Shown here: piece by piece, positions 33,240 through 39,934 of the stretch
Position numbering within the stretch: position 1 is the first letter of the stretch
Layout of the letters: the number at the start of each line of letters is the position of its first letter
Assembly: GCF_016919725.2 (NCBI RefSeq)
Contig: NZ_JAJERH010000025.1
Span: 1 to 54,270, forward strand
Direction of reading: 5' to 3'
Origin: Virgibacillus sp. AGTR
GTDB taxonomy: Bacteria > Bacillota > Bacilli > Bacillales > Amphibacillaceae
DNA length: 54,270 bases
The notes under the pieces: generated by a model
The model's input: the letters and a program-made list of their open reading frames with translations, nothing else
Databases searched by the model: none
Told to the model about the DNA's origin: nothing
Made by a program: the position numbers and the translations under genes

Positions 33240-33481
33240 AACCAATCTTTCCTAACTTGTTCGTTTACTTTATTAAAACGATTTTCTTGATCTAGTTTCT
33301 TTTTGTTGTAAGATAGTATGGCTTTCAAAGAATGCTCGATTTGAAATTGTGCGTTTTTTGCTAGATCTGGATTTGCTGTTTCAGCCGCTTTTAGTCCATC
33401 AAGACCAGCTTTCATTAAGTTCTCAATATGTTCTAAAACCTTGTCCATATCTTCCATTCGATAATGATCTAACATCGACAT
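33236..33481 (-). CDS. Small helical early protein
   Basis: 81 residues; GGGAGG nine bases before the ATG. Helical and charged: MEDMDKVLEHIENLMKAGLDGLKAAE and KNAQFQIEHSLKAILSYNKKK. Not recognised. Confidence 0.65.
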   Translation of the reverse strand: MSMLDHYRMEDMDKVLEHIENLMKAGLDGLKAAETANPDLAKNAQFQIEHSLKAILSYNKKKLDQENRFNKVNEQVRKDWF

Positions 33482-33652
33482 TTAACTTTCCTCCCATGCG
33501 ATCATGTTTTCAAGATCGTAATCAACGTTGAAAATTGTCTGGTAATTGCCATCTTTATCATAGAAGCTTAAATGCGAAATGCGTCCGTCATCATTCCAGA
33601 AAATACTTTTCACTGGACATTGCTTACCTTCAAAATTTATTATTGCTCGCAT
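33482..33652 (-). CDS. Small beta-rich early protein (56 aa)
   Basis: ATG at 33652 to TAA at 33482, with TTAGGAGG eight bases upstream. Reads MRAIINFEGKQCPVKSIFWN, DDGRISHLSFYDKDGNYQT and ends ENMIAWEES. Alternating strands suggest a small beta sheet. Its stop is one base from the next ATG. Confidence 0.7.
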   Translation of the reverse strand: MRAIINFEGKQCPVKSIFWNDDGRISHLSFYDKDGNYQTIFNVDYDLENMIAWEES

Positions 33653-33670
33653 GTTTTAACCTCCTAACTG

Positions 33671-33868
33671 TTAATTAGCTACTTCGCTAACCTTTATATA
33701 CAATTCCGCTATTCCTGAGTGTGCTTTTTCACCTGGTAATGAAAAGAGCATTTCCATGTCTTGCTGCAATAATTCAGCACGCTGTTTACGTATTTCTGGA
33801 TGATTATTTAAAATGTCGTCAAATCTCTTTTGTAACAGCTGTAAATGTAATTGATTAGGATCAGTCAT
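33671..33868 (-). CDS. Small helical early protein
   Basis: 65 residues; GAAGGAAG upstream of the ATG. Helices NQLHLQLLQKRFDDILNNHPE and IRKQRAELLQQDMEMLF. Not recognised. Its leader contains the 15-base motif that recurs upstream of the integrase. Confidence 0.6.
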   Translation of the reverse strand: MTDPNQLHLQLLQKRFDDILNNHPEIRKQRAELLQQDMEMLFSLPGEKAHSGIAELYIKVSEVAN

Positions 33869-33903
33869 TTTGGTTCACTTCCTTCAACTAAAAAGATAAT
33901 TTC

Positions 33904-33918
33904 AACGCCTGTCCGCGC
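33904..33918. repeat. 15-base GC-rich motif, copy 1
   Basis: AACGCCTGTCCGCGC, also found at 37615-37629 before the integrase gene. Eleven of 15 bases are G or C in a prophage with far lower GC, so the exact match is unlikely to be chance. Possibly a binding site for a shared regulator or integration factor. Confidence 0.5.
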
Positions 33919-33928
33919 TTAATTTGGA

Positions 33929-34201
33929 TTACCATTCATTCATAATTTCTTTCATTACTTCTAAACTTTGTTCATAAAACCAAAAGCGTTTCCCTTTTTC
34001 CTTTCTTCTCTCCAGGAGTTTCATCCGTGGATCATGTAAGAATTCATTTTCTAAAAAAGATTTACTCATGCACGTTCTTTTCGACATTTCTTCAATATCC
34101 CAAACAAATAATGATTTCTTTAATGTTTCATCTAATTTTCCATTGATGTACTCCCTTATTTCCGATTGATCTACATCAATATTGACTTCTGCTATTGGCA
34201 A
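33929..34201 (-). CDS. DUF771-family protein (excisionase-like/early)
   Basis: 90 residues: [42 protein letters not shown] and a [20 protein letters not shown] end. The [21 protein letters not shown] helix-turn-helix and the FWFYEQSLE wing resemble DUF771 proteins found right after Cro in Firmicutes phages, with an excisionase-like fold. Confidence 0.75.
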   Translation of the reverse strand: MPIAEVNIDVDQSEIREYINGKLDETLKKSLFVWDIEEMSKRTCMSKSFLENEFLHDPRMKLLERRKEKGKRFWFYEQSLEVMKEIMNEW

Positions 34202-34220
34202 TTAGGAAACCTCCTTTCTG

Positions 34221-34403
34221 TTAAATCCCTAAAATCTTTCTAATGTGTTTAACATGCTGTTGAGCTTTCGGACCAGTTCTTCGTCCGTTAATGATGTCAC
34301 TAACGTACGGACTCGAAACCCCTAACTCTTTTGCTAACCACTTTTGAGTAATATTTTGCTTATACATTTCTGATTTAACCTTTGCTGCTAAATCGTTCGA
34401 CAT
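34221..34403 (-). CDS. Cro-like HTH regulator
   Basis: 60 residues from the ATG at 34403 (AAAGGAG upstream; an ATG six codons earlier lies on top of that site). VKSEMYKQNITQKWLAKELGVSSPYVSDIINGRRTGP is a complete HTH_3 domain. The lytic-side repressor in the genetic switch, just downstream of the antirepressor gene. Confidence 0.8.
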   Translation of the reverse strand: MSNDLAAKVKSEMYKQNITQKWLAKELGVSSPYVSDIINGRRTGPKAQQHVKHIRKILGI

Positions 34404-34417
34404 AACTATTTCTCCTT

Positions 34418-35134
34418 TCACGTCAATGACATTTGACTATTGCAATGATCTATTTCAATTTGTAACGATGTATTAGGTCGCCACAATTCAACAAAACGAA
34501 TAGCTTCTTCAAACTTCGCCTTTGGAATGTCGCCATAACGAGGTACTTTAAAATACTGCTTAAACTCTCGCCAGAATGCTGAAAATACACGTTTACTCAT
34601 TTCGTGATAAGCAGCAGAATCCCCACCGCCTAATGCTTGCACTACTGAATATTTAGCAGCTTGTTGTATTTCTTGTTGTTGGAGCGAATCGACACGCATA
34701 CTGTCTTTCAGATAATTCACGTCTGACTTTATCGTCTTAATTTCGCGTTCATGTTCTAGTGCTGCTTGAAGAGCAATTTCTAATGATTGTGGTTGTTGTT
34801 GTTCTTTCACGTTGTAATATTCATCCACCAACATTTCGTAAGCATCCCAAGCTTCGTCTGTATTTAATGATTTAGCATGTAACCATGCTCCTTTTTCTGT
34901 CCAAAGATATAATACAGATGTATACTTTAGGGTGTCGTCAAGTTGACGTGACCCTTTAAAGTCTTTTAAACTCTCACCTGTTAATGCAAAGTAATGCTTA
35001 CCGTGAGTGTATCGATCGGAATTCCTTTGAAAGTTTCTATTGATTACTTTCGATTCCGATCCAAAAGACTCAGCCAACTGACTTGTCGTCAAAACCCGTT
35101 GATCATTGTGGTTAATAATTGTTAAATCTGACAT
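34418..35134 (-). CDS. ORF6N/ORF6C-type phage antirepressor
   Basis: 238 residues. An N-terminal ORF6N DNA-binding domain (about 5-95; RVLTTSQLAESFGSESKVINRNFQRN, LTGESLKDFK, YLWTEKGAWLHAKSLNTDEAW) and a C-terminal ORF6C domain (about 120-225; LEIALQAALEHEREI, VVQALGGGDSAAYHEMSKRVFSAFWREFKQYFKVPRYGDIP). Such proteins counter the lysogenic repressor. AAAGAAAGG precedes the ATG. Its stop overlaps the Cro-like gene's leader. Confidence 0.85.
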   Translation of the reverse strand: MSDLTIINHNDQRVLTTSQLAESFGSESKVINRNFQRNSDRYTHGKHYFALTGESLKDFKGSRQLDDTLKYTSVLYLWTEKGAWLHAKSLNTDEAWDAYEMLVDEYYNVKEQQQPQSLEIALQAALEHEREIKTIKSDVNYLKDSMRVDSLQQQEIQQAAKYSVVQALGGGDSAAYHEMSKRVFSAFWREFKQYFKVPRYGDIPKAKFEEAIRFVELWRPNTSLQIEIDHCNSQMSLT

Positions 35135-35151
35135 GTTATCATTCCTTTCTT

Positions 35152-35160
35152 TGGTATAAT
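35152..35160 (+). promoter_or_regulatory. Extended -10 promoter of the TIGR02391-like gene
   Basis: TGGTATAAT: a perfect TATAAT with the TG dinucleotide one base upstream and no clear -35. It points rightward, against the surrounding early operon, so the gene can be expressed in the lysogen. Confidence 0.6.
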
Positions 35161-35193
35161 GTTCCTATTAATAGTGATGAGAGGTGTATTTAC

Positions 35194-35994
35194 TTGGCTA
35201 TTCCTAAATTTACTGATAATCAGATTGAAGCTATCTCCAAAATCATAGCCGATACTAATGAAGGAGTTTCTGGAAGTGATTTAACCAGACTACTTTCGCA
35301 GATTGGAATTGATGATCCTTCAACTCATACAAAATGGAGAAGACTGGATTACCACCTTAAAAACATCCAGAACAAACAAAACAGTGCAAATAATGTTGTT
35401 CAATTTATTCATAATGCTATGGAGCCTTCAAGGTTCATTGATGATATTGAATCTTTTAGCAATATGAGGTTAAAACTTAATAAAGTTCTCCTCCTAAATG
35501 GATTAAAATTAAATAACTCTGGTAAAGTTATTGTAGTTAATAAAGCTGAAACTCTTGATGAAGCTCAATCCCGAGCTAATGAATTGAAACGAAAATTAAC
35601 TCTAAGAACCATCCACAGTAATCTTTTGATGTTTTGTGAAAAAGAGTACTTACAAGAAAATTATTTTCATGCTGTATTTGAAGCTGTAAAAAGTCTCCTT
35701 GACCGTATTAGAGAATTAACTAACCTTCATGAAGATGGTATTCCATTAGTTATGAAAGCTTTTAATGAAAAAAAGCCAATACTTAGTTTTAATAAATACC
35801 AAACTTCTAGTGAGCAAAATGAATTAATGGGGTTCAGATCATTATTAATCGGTTTAATTAAAATGGTAAGAAACCCTCATGCTCATGAATTAAAAGTAAA
35901 ATGGGCTATTGAAGAAAAAGATGCTTTAGATGTACTAACCATGGTTTCTTATGTTCATCGAAGGCTAGATGAAACATTTAAGACAGGCTATTAA
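35194..35994 (+). CDS. TIGR02391/Ymh-like protein with HEPN-type RxxxxH motif (candidate superinfection immunity)
   Basis: 266 residues from the TTG at 35194 (GAGAGGTG upstream); an ATG at 35119 lies before the promoter and is unlikely. The N-terminal third contains a winged-helix-like region (FTDNQIEAISKIIADTNEGVSG). The C-terminal half is the Hypoth_Ymh domain: YFHAVFEAVKSLLDRIRELT, MGFRSLLIGLIKMVRNPHAHE, with RNPHAH giving the R-x4-H motif of HEPN ribonucleases. It is the only rightward gene inside the leftward early block and has its own promoter, a classic lysogenic-conversion arrangement. RNase activity and immunity role are inferred. Confidence 0.8.
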   Translation: MAIPKFTDNQIEAISKIIADTNEGVSGSDLTRLLSQIGIDDPSTHTKWRRLDYHLKNIQNKQNSANNVVQFIHNAMEPSRFIDDIESFSNMRLKLNKVLLLNGLKLNNSGKVIVVNKAETLDEAQSRANELKRKLTLRTIHSNLLMFCEKEYLQENYFHAVFEAVKSLLDRIRELTNLHEDGIPLVMKAFNEKKPILSFNKYQTSSEQNELMGFRSLLIGLIKMVRNPHAHELKVKWAIEEKDALDVLTMVSYVHRRLDETFKTGY

Positions 35995-36244
35995 ACTCTA
36001 GAAAATTTACGTATTCTTCTGTAAAGCCTAATACTTCGAGATTCATTAATTCCGAATAATAATTCTCAACTTTAGTTGCATAATCTCTAGCTAAATCCCG
36101 ATCCACGAAAAGCATCGCACTGCTTTTATCAAGTGATATTGTTAACTTATAATCGGTGAGATAGTATTTAATGTGTTCACACTTCAACACTACTGAACTT
36201 AAAGTTCCCTCCGTTTTATCGGTGGGATTTTTTTTATCACTCAC
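35978..36244 (-). CDS. First gene of the leftward early transcript, unknown
   Basis: 88 residues from the GTG at 36244 (AAAGGAGGG seven bases upstream; ATGs at 36250 and 36274 are possible but badly spaced). TLSSVVLKCEHIKYYLTDYKLTISLDKSS and RDYATKVENYYSELMNLEVLGF. Converges on and overlaps the last 17 bases of the TIGR02391-like gene. Possibly a small regulator. Follows the folded leader element directly. Confidence 0.55.
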   Translation of the reverse strand: MSDKKNPTDKTEGTLSSVVLKCEHIKYYLTDYKLTISLDKSSAMLFVDRDLARDYATKVENYYSELMNLEVLGFTEEYVNFLEFNSLS

Positions 36245-36264
36245 TCTCATCCCTCCTTTATCAC

Positions 36265-36380
36265 TCACACCCAAGTTTCAAGACCTAAAGTCATGGCGTG
36301 ACCTATTGGCGTCGCTCACTATCCCAATTGATAGGTCTTGGCGTTACTCCGCTCGTTTAGATTTTGAAACTTAGGTGTGA
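36265..36380 (-). ncRNA. Highly structured leader of the early transcript
   Basis: Outer 17-base arms (36265-36281 and 36364-36380) pair fully; a second helix joins 36283-36289 with 36356-36362; an inner hairpin pairs 36300-36309 with 36324-36337 around a four-base bulge. The two non-Watson-Crick positions (36272/36373 and 36284/36361) are G-U pairs in leftward RNA but C-A mismatches rightward, so selection appears to act on leftward RNA. It lies between the early promoter and the first early gene, whose ribosome binding site follows at once. Could be an attenuator, antiterminator or small RNA. Confidence 0.55.
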
Positions 36381-36394
36381 ATGTTTTTATGGAA

Positions 36395-36410
36395 AGCTAA
36401 TTAATTAGCT
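36395..36410. promoter_or_regulatory. Perfect 16-base palindrome, candidate operator
   Basis: AGCTAATTAATTAGCT, perfectly symmetric. A similar site (AGCTAATTGAATAGCT) is at 36554-36569. A weak rightward promoter-like pair (TTGACT 36418-36423, TAGTAT 36441-36446) follows. Likely bound by a phage switch protein. Confidence 0.5.
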
Positions 36411-36553
36411 AAAGTTGTTGACTTGAACTAAAAAATACATTAGTATATAGGCATAGCTAAATAAGACTTTAAAAAGCCTGCAACAATACATTTAATCCGT
36501 TCCCCAACGCAAAAATTGTATTTAGATAGGTCGTATTTTTTATTGTCTCCTTT

Positions 36554-36569
36554 AGCTAATTGAATAGCT
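36554..36569. promoter_or_regulatory. Second AGCTAATT-type operator
   Basis: AGCTAATTGAATAGCT, imperfect copy of the palindrome at 36395, eight bases downstream of the leftward -10 box, where bound protein would block early transcription. Confidence 0.45.
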
Positions 36570-36576
36570 TATGTAC

Positions 36577-36605
36577 ACTTTACTAAATTATTTATTAGTT
36601 GTCAA
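36577..36605 (-). promoter_or_regulatory. Early leftward promoter (PL-like)
   Basis: Leftward TTGACA at 36605-36600, 17-base spacer, TAAAGT at 36582-36577. The perfect -35 and spacing make this the best candidate for the early operon. Palindromes lie within the spacer and just upstream. Confidence 0.6.
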
Positions 36606-36633
36606 CGCATTTAACTAATTTATTTTTTAGTTA
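36582..36633. promoter_or_regulatory. ACTAA-n8-TTAGT operators for the repressor
   Basis: Two inverted repeats, ACTAA...TTAGT at 36582-36599 (inside the PL spacer) and TAACTAA...TTAGTTA at 36612-36633 (upstream of PL, close to the repressor gene). Spacing of 30 bases and placement over both divergent promoters fit cooperative repressor binding. The ACTAA core also lies in the leftward -10 area. Confidence 0.5.
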
Positions 36634-36661
36634 TTGTGTATAAACGAAAGGATATATTGAT

Positions 36662-37087
36662 ATGAATACGTTAGAGCGTGTAAAGAAATTATGTAAGGAA
36701 AGAGGAATCACTGTTGCAAAGTTAGAGGAAGAACTTGAAATTCCAAAAAATACAATATATCAATGGAAGAGAATTTCACCTAGTCTAGATAAATTAAAAT
36801 CAATTGCAGATTATTTCAACGTAAGTATAGACTATTTACTAGGTCGAACAGATATCAAAAATAATGATTTAACAGAAAAAGACGAACGAGATATTGCAAA
36901 ACGAATGGAGAAAATGAGGAAAGATTTATTTGAAGGCACAGGAGAAGATGGCTTAGCGTTTTCAGGTGAACCTATGAGTGACGAAGCAAAAGAATCATTA
37001 CTAGAAGCACTCGAATTCATTGAAAGGCAAACTACTAAAATCAATAAAAAATATATTCCATATAACAAACGAAAAAATCAAGATTAA
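36662..37087 (+). CDS. ImmR/CI-like repressor with N-terminal HTH
   Basis: 141 residues. HTH_3 domain at about 5-60 (RGITVAKLEEELEIPKNTIYQWKRISPS, IADYFNVSIDYLLGRTD), then a charged helical C-terminal region without a LexA-type peptidase (no Ser-Lys site). Repressors of this short type are inactivated by a partner metallopeptidase, here the adjacent ImmA-like protein. GAAAGG precedes the ATG. Together with the operators just upstream it is the lysogeny master switch. Confidence 0.88.
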   Translation: MNTLERVKKLCKERGITVAKLEEELEIPKNTIYQWKRISPSLDKLKSIADYFNVSIDYLLGRTDIKNNDLTEKDERDIAKRMEKMRKDLFEGTGEDGLAFSGEPMSDEAKESLLEALEFIERQTTKINKKYIPYNKRKNQD

Positions 37088-37102
37088 AAGCGATGTGATT
37101 AA

Positions 37103-37540
37103 ATGGATGTAAAAGAAATTGCAGAAAATCTAATAAATAAATATGACACGAATAACCCTTTCCTTCTCGCTGAATATATGAACGTTATTGTTTGCGAAAG
37201 AGATATGCATGAGGAAATCATGGGATTTTATAAATATAATAGAAAAAATAAATTTATCGTTCTTAACATGAACTTAAATAAACTACTCAAAAAATTTACA
37301 GCTGCACACGAACTTTCACACGCAATATTACACCCTGGATCAAATACTCCATTTTTAAGAAGCAATACGCTGTATCCTATTGGTAAGATTGAAAGAGAAG
37401 CTAATCAGCTTGCTGTAGAGATATTACTTCCTGACAAATTTATTTACGAACATCAGGATACCAACATGACCATTAATGAGATCGGCGGCATGTATGGAAT
37501 CCCTAATGAAGTATTGCATCTTAAAAATTTTTACCATTAA
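37103..37540 (+). CDS. immA: ImmA/IrrE-type metallopeptidase
   Basis: 145 residues with the zinc motif AAHELSHAILHPG (HExxH, about 68-80) and the downstream EREANQLAVEILLPD (third ligand Glu about 98). In ICEBs1 and phi105-like phages ImmA cleaves the ImmR repressor upon DNA damage. It follows the repressor gene by 15 bases. Confidence 0.9.
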   Translation: MDVKEIAENLINKYDTNNPFLLAEYMNVIVCERDMHEEIMGFYKYNRKNKFIVLNMNLNKLLKKFTAAHELSHAILHPGSNTPFLRSNTLYPIGKIEREANQLAVEILLPDKFIYEHQDTNMTINEIGGMYGIPNEVLHLKNFYH

Positions 37541-37614
37541 AACCGAACAAACGATCTATTTAAGGAGGTGATTCCAATACAAATATGAAACTGATATCTT
37601 CCTCCCCTATTTTG

Positions 37615-37629
37615 AACGCCTGTCCGCGC
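37615..37629. repeat. 15-base GC-rich motif, copy 2
   Basis: AACGCCTGTCCGCGC, identical to 33904-33918, 20 bases before the integrase start. A 20-codon frame (ATG 37585 to TAA 37647, good RBS AAGGAGGTG further up) also spans it, but I do not call it a gene. Confidence 0.5.
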
Positions 37630-37649
37630 AAAAGAAGGGAAAGATAACA

Positions 37650-38825
37650 ATGAAATTGTATAACAGCAAAAAGGATAAGGAATTGTATTACTACTTTAAT
37701 GCAAAAAAAGAAAAGTTGTGGTGTTATAGGCACAGGTATTATGATGCCTTGGGTAAAAGAAGGGAAAAATATAAGCAAGGTTTTAAAACAGAAAGTGAAG
37801 CTTATAGAGCATTACTAGATGTCAAAGCAAATACTTTGAATGGTAATGTAAAGCAAGTAGAAAACTCTAATTTGACGGTTGCGGAATGGCTAGATATTTG
37901 GTATGAAACTCATAAGAACGATTGGAAAGTCACTTCAAGAAAACAAAGAGAATTAGCTATTAAATATCAAATGAAACCACTCCTAGGGAAATATAAGTTA
38001 GTGGAGCTGGATAAAACAACTTACAAGCGAGTATTTATCAACAAATTGCTTGAGAAAAAGTACAAACCTAGTACGGTTCAGTTATTTCACAGGTTGTTTA
38101 AAGTGGCCATTAATGCAGCAGTCGATGACGAGATTTTACCTCGTAATCGATTTAATAAAATTTCTATTCCACAAGATGATCCTAAAGATAATTTTCTAAC
38201 TGCAGAAGAGTTAAGTAAATTGCTTGCAGCTGCTAAGGAACATGAGAATGATACGAACTATACTTTTATCTTTACTTTAGCTTACACTGGATTACGTAAA
38301 GGGGAAGCCTTAGGGCTACAATGGAACAACATCGATTTTAATGCTAAAACAATCACTGTAGAGCGTACAAGAGATAATAAAGGTATTCGTACCCCTAAAA
38401 CTAAAAACAGCTATAGAACTATTCTAATTGATGATATAGCAATTGCGCAATTAGAAAAATATAAAAAATGGTGCAAGAAAGTTAAACTTAAATATGGGAT
38501 GCGTATAAAGGGAAATGATTTTGTTTTCATGTCATTCCAGACTGGAAGAGCTGTATCAGACGCCACAGTTCTATACGGTATGAGGCGAGCTGTCAAAAAA
38601 GCAGGAATTAAAAGTATTAGCTTACATGGATTACGCCATACACATGCTACCCTTTTAATTAGTCAGCGGATCCCGGTTAAAGTTATTGCTGAAAGACTAG
38701 GTAATACCCCGCAAATGATATTTGACATTTACGGTCATACATTTAAAGAATTAGAAGAAGAAGCAGTCACTGCTTTTAATGCCAGTTTAAAACAAATTGG
38801 GGGAGCTTCTGGGGGAGCTTTTTAA
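37650..38825 (+). CDS. int: Tyrosine site-specific integrase
   Basis: 391 residues. An AP2-like/arm-binding N-terminus (about 1-60, Lys/Tyr-rich), SAM-like core-binding domain (about 70-165) and catalytic domain with YTGLRKGEALGLQW (Arg about 214), LHGLRHTHATLL (HxxR about 328-331) and MIFDIYGHTF (GH and nucleophile Tyr about 359). All catalytic residues are present. It is the last prophage gene before the likely attachment site. GAAGGG lies upstream of the ATG. Confidence 0.93.
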   Translation: MKLYNSKKDKELYYYFNAKKEKLWCYRHRYYDALGKRREKYKQGFKTESEAYRALLDVKANTLNGNVKQVENSNLTVAEWLDIWYETHKNDWKVTSRKQRELAIKYQMKPLLGKYKLVELDKTTYKRVFINKLLEKKYKPSTVQLFHRLFKVAINAAVDDEILPRNRFNKISIPQDDPKDNFLTAEELSKLLAAAKEHENDTNYTFIFTLAYTGLRKGEALGLQWNNIDFNAKTITVERTRDNKGIRTPKTKNSYRTILIDDIAIAQLEKYKKWCKKVKLKYGMRIKGNDFVFMSFQTGRAVSDATVLYGMRRAVKKAGIKSISLHGLRHTHATLLISQRIPVKVIAERLGNTPQMIFDIYGHTFKELEEEAVTAFNASLKQIGGASGGAF

Positions 38826-38863
38826 AATGAAGTTTTCAAATACTATATATACTAGGGTTTCGG

Positions 38864-38875
38864 AAACTATTTAAT
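38864..38875. other. Candidate right attachment-site core (low confidence)
   Basis: AAACTATTTAAT, matching 3259-3270. It is 39 bases after the integrase stop. An alternative weak pair is CAGGATAATG at 38988-38997 and 316-325, which would place the RloAB genes inside the prophage. Confidence 0.25.
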
Positions 38876-38899
38876 TCTACTCTCGTTAATCCTTTTAGA

Positions 38900-38989
38900 T
38901 TGCAAAGTAATGCACAAAAAGCCCTTGTAATGTTGTTGTATCAACGTTTAAAGGGTTTTTTATTTTTATCTACTTTGCAAAATGATGCA
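38900..38989. terminator. Terminator after integrase, nested in an inverted/direct repeat
   Basis: AAAAAGCCCTT (38916-38926) pairs with AAAGGGTTTTTT (38950-38961), with an inner GTTG/CAAC stem: a bidirectional terminator. Outside it, TTGCAAAGTA (38900-38909) is the exact inverse of TACTTTGCAA (38971-38980), and TTGCAAAGTAATGCA (38900) is repeated with two changes as TTGCAAAATGATGCA (38975). These outer repeats may be integrase arm sites. Confidence 0.6.
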
Positions 38990-39735
38990 GGATAATGAAC
39001 TAAATTAGAGCCTATTTTGGGATCAAATAAATTACTGGCATGGATGAAGGGATGGAAAGAAAAGATCAGTTCACTACATGTGTTGCGGGCTGACTGATGA
39101 AATATAGATGTAGTAGTCCATCTATTATTTGATTACACCTTCTAGTGATATGTACCTCCTTGCCATAGTTTTTGAAATCAAAAATGTTATTATAGTTGGT
39201 ATATAAATTGGGTTGATTTCAAATAAGGTCAGTCTTTCACAAACAAGCCGTATTGTGGGAGTAACTCTTATATTGCGTAGTAGACACATACTGTGCAACA
39301 AACAACTTTTTTTGATCAGTTTGTAAAGGAATGTATTAACTAATACGTTAAATATGTTGTTTATAAGAGAAGAAATTGATACTTCATTCTCTGTGTTCCA
39401 ACAACTAAGTTGAATTTCATTGAAATAGTTTATGGCGACTTTCTTGTTGACAATATTTAAAATTTGGCATATCTTATACTTAACTTAATAATCGGCAATG
39501 TTTATTTTTGCCTATTTAAATAATTAGGCCTTTAGCATTCTTTTAATATTTAATATTGACTGGATGAAAAAGCACCCTAATATAAAGGGAAAGAGTAACA
39601 TAAATCGATTTATTTCATAATCAGCGACTAAATTAAAGTTATACCGATGTTTTCTTAGAATTTAGTTAAAACATAAAGTAATATGACCTATAAAAAGGTA
39701 GTTCTTCAAAAAACTTTGTTGAAGTTAGTTGAAGT
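38990..39735. other. Noncoding stretch between prophage and dab locus
   Basis: No open frame with a ribosome binding site on either strand. AT-rich with many short stops. No tRNA or IS end is visible. Confidence 0.6.
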
Positions 39736-39804
39736 AAAACCGACAATTTTCAAGACTCAATGATTTTAAATCATCATTAAGTTTTGAAGTTGTCGGTTTT
39801 TTTA
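39736..39804. terminator. Long hairpin upstream of dabB
   Basis: AAAACCGACAA (39736-39746) pairs with TTGTCGGTTTT (39790-39800), with further inner pairing (TTCAA/TTGAA, AATGATTT/AAATCATT), then TTTATT. It may end readthrough or act as an attenuator of the dab operon, whose first gene starts 131 bases later. Confidence 0.6.
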
Positions 39805-39934
39805 TTGAGTAAGTATAAATTTATTCAATAATCGTAATGGAGTAAATAAAATGTATAACTTTTTAGAAAGATATATGACCTTTTCTAAAAGTAATTTTTA
39901 ATGTGTTAACGCCGTTTAGAAGGGAGAATGTTTT

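Noticed and set aside
37585-37647. 20-codon frame between immA and int
   Set aside because: The ribosome binding site is too far from the ATG and the peptide has no clear character.
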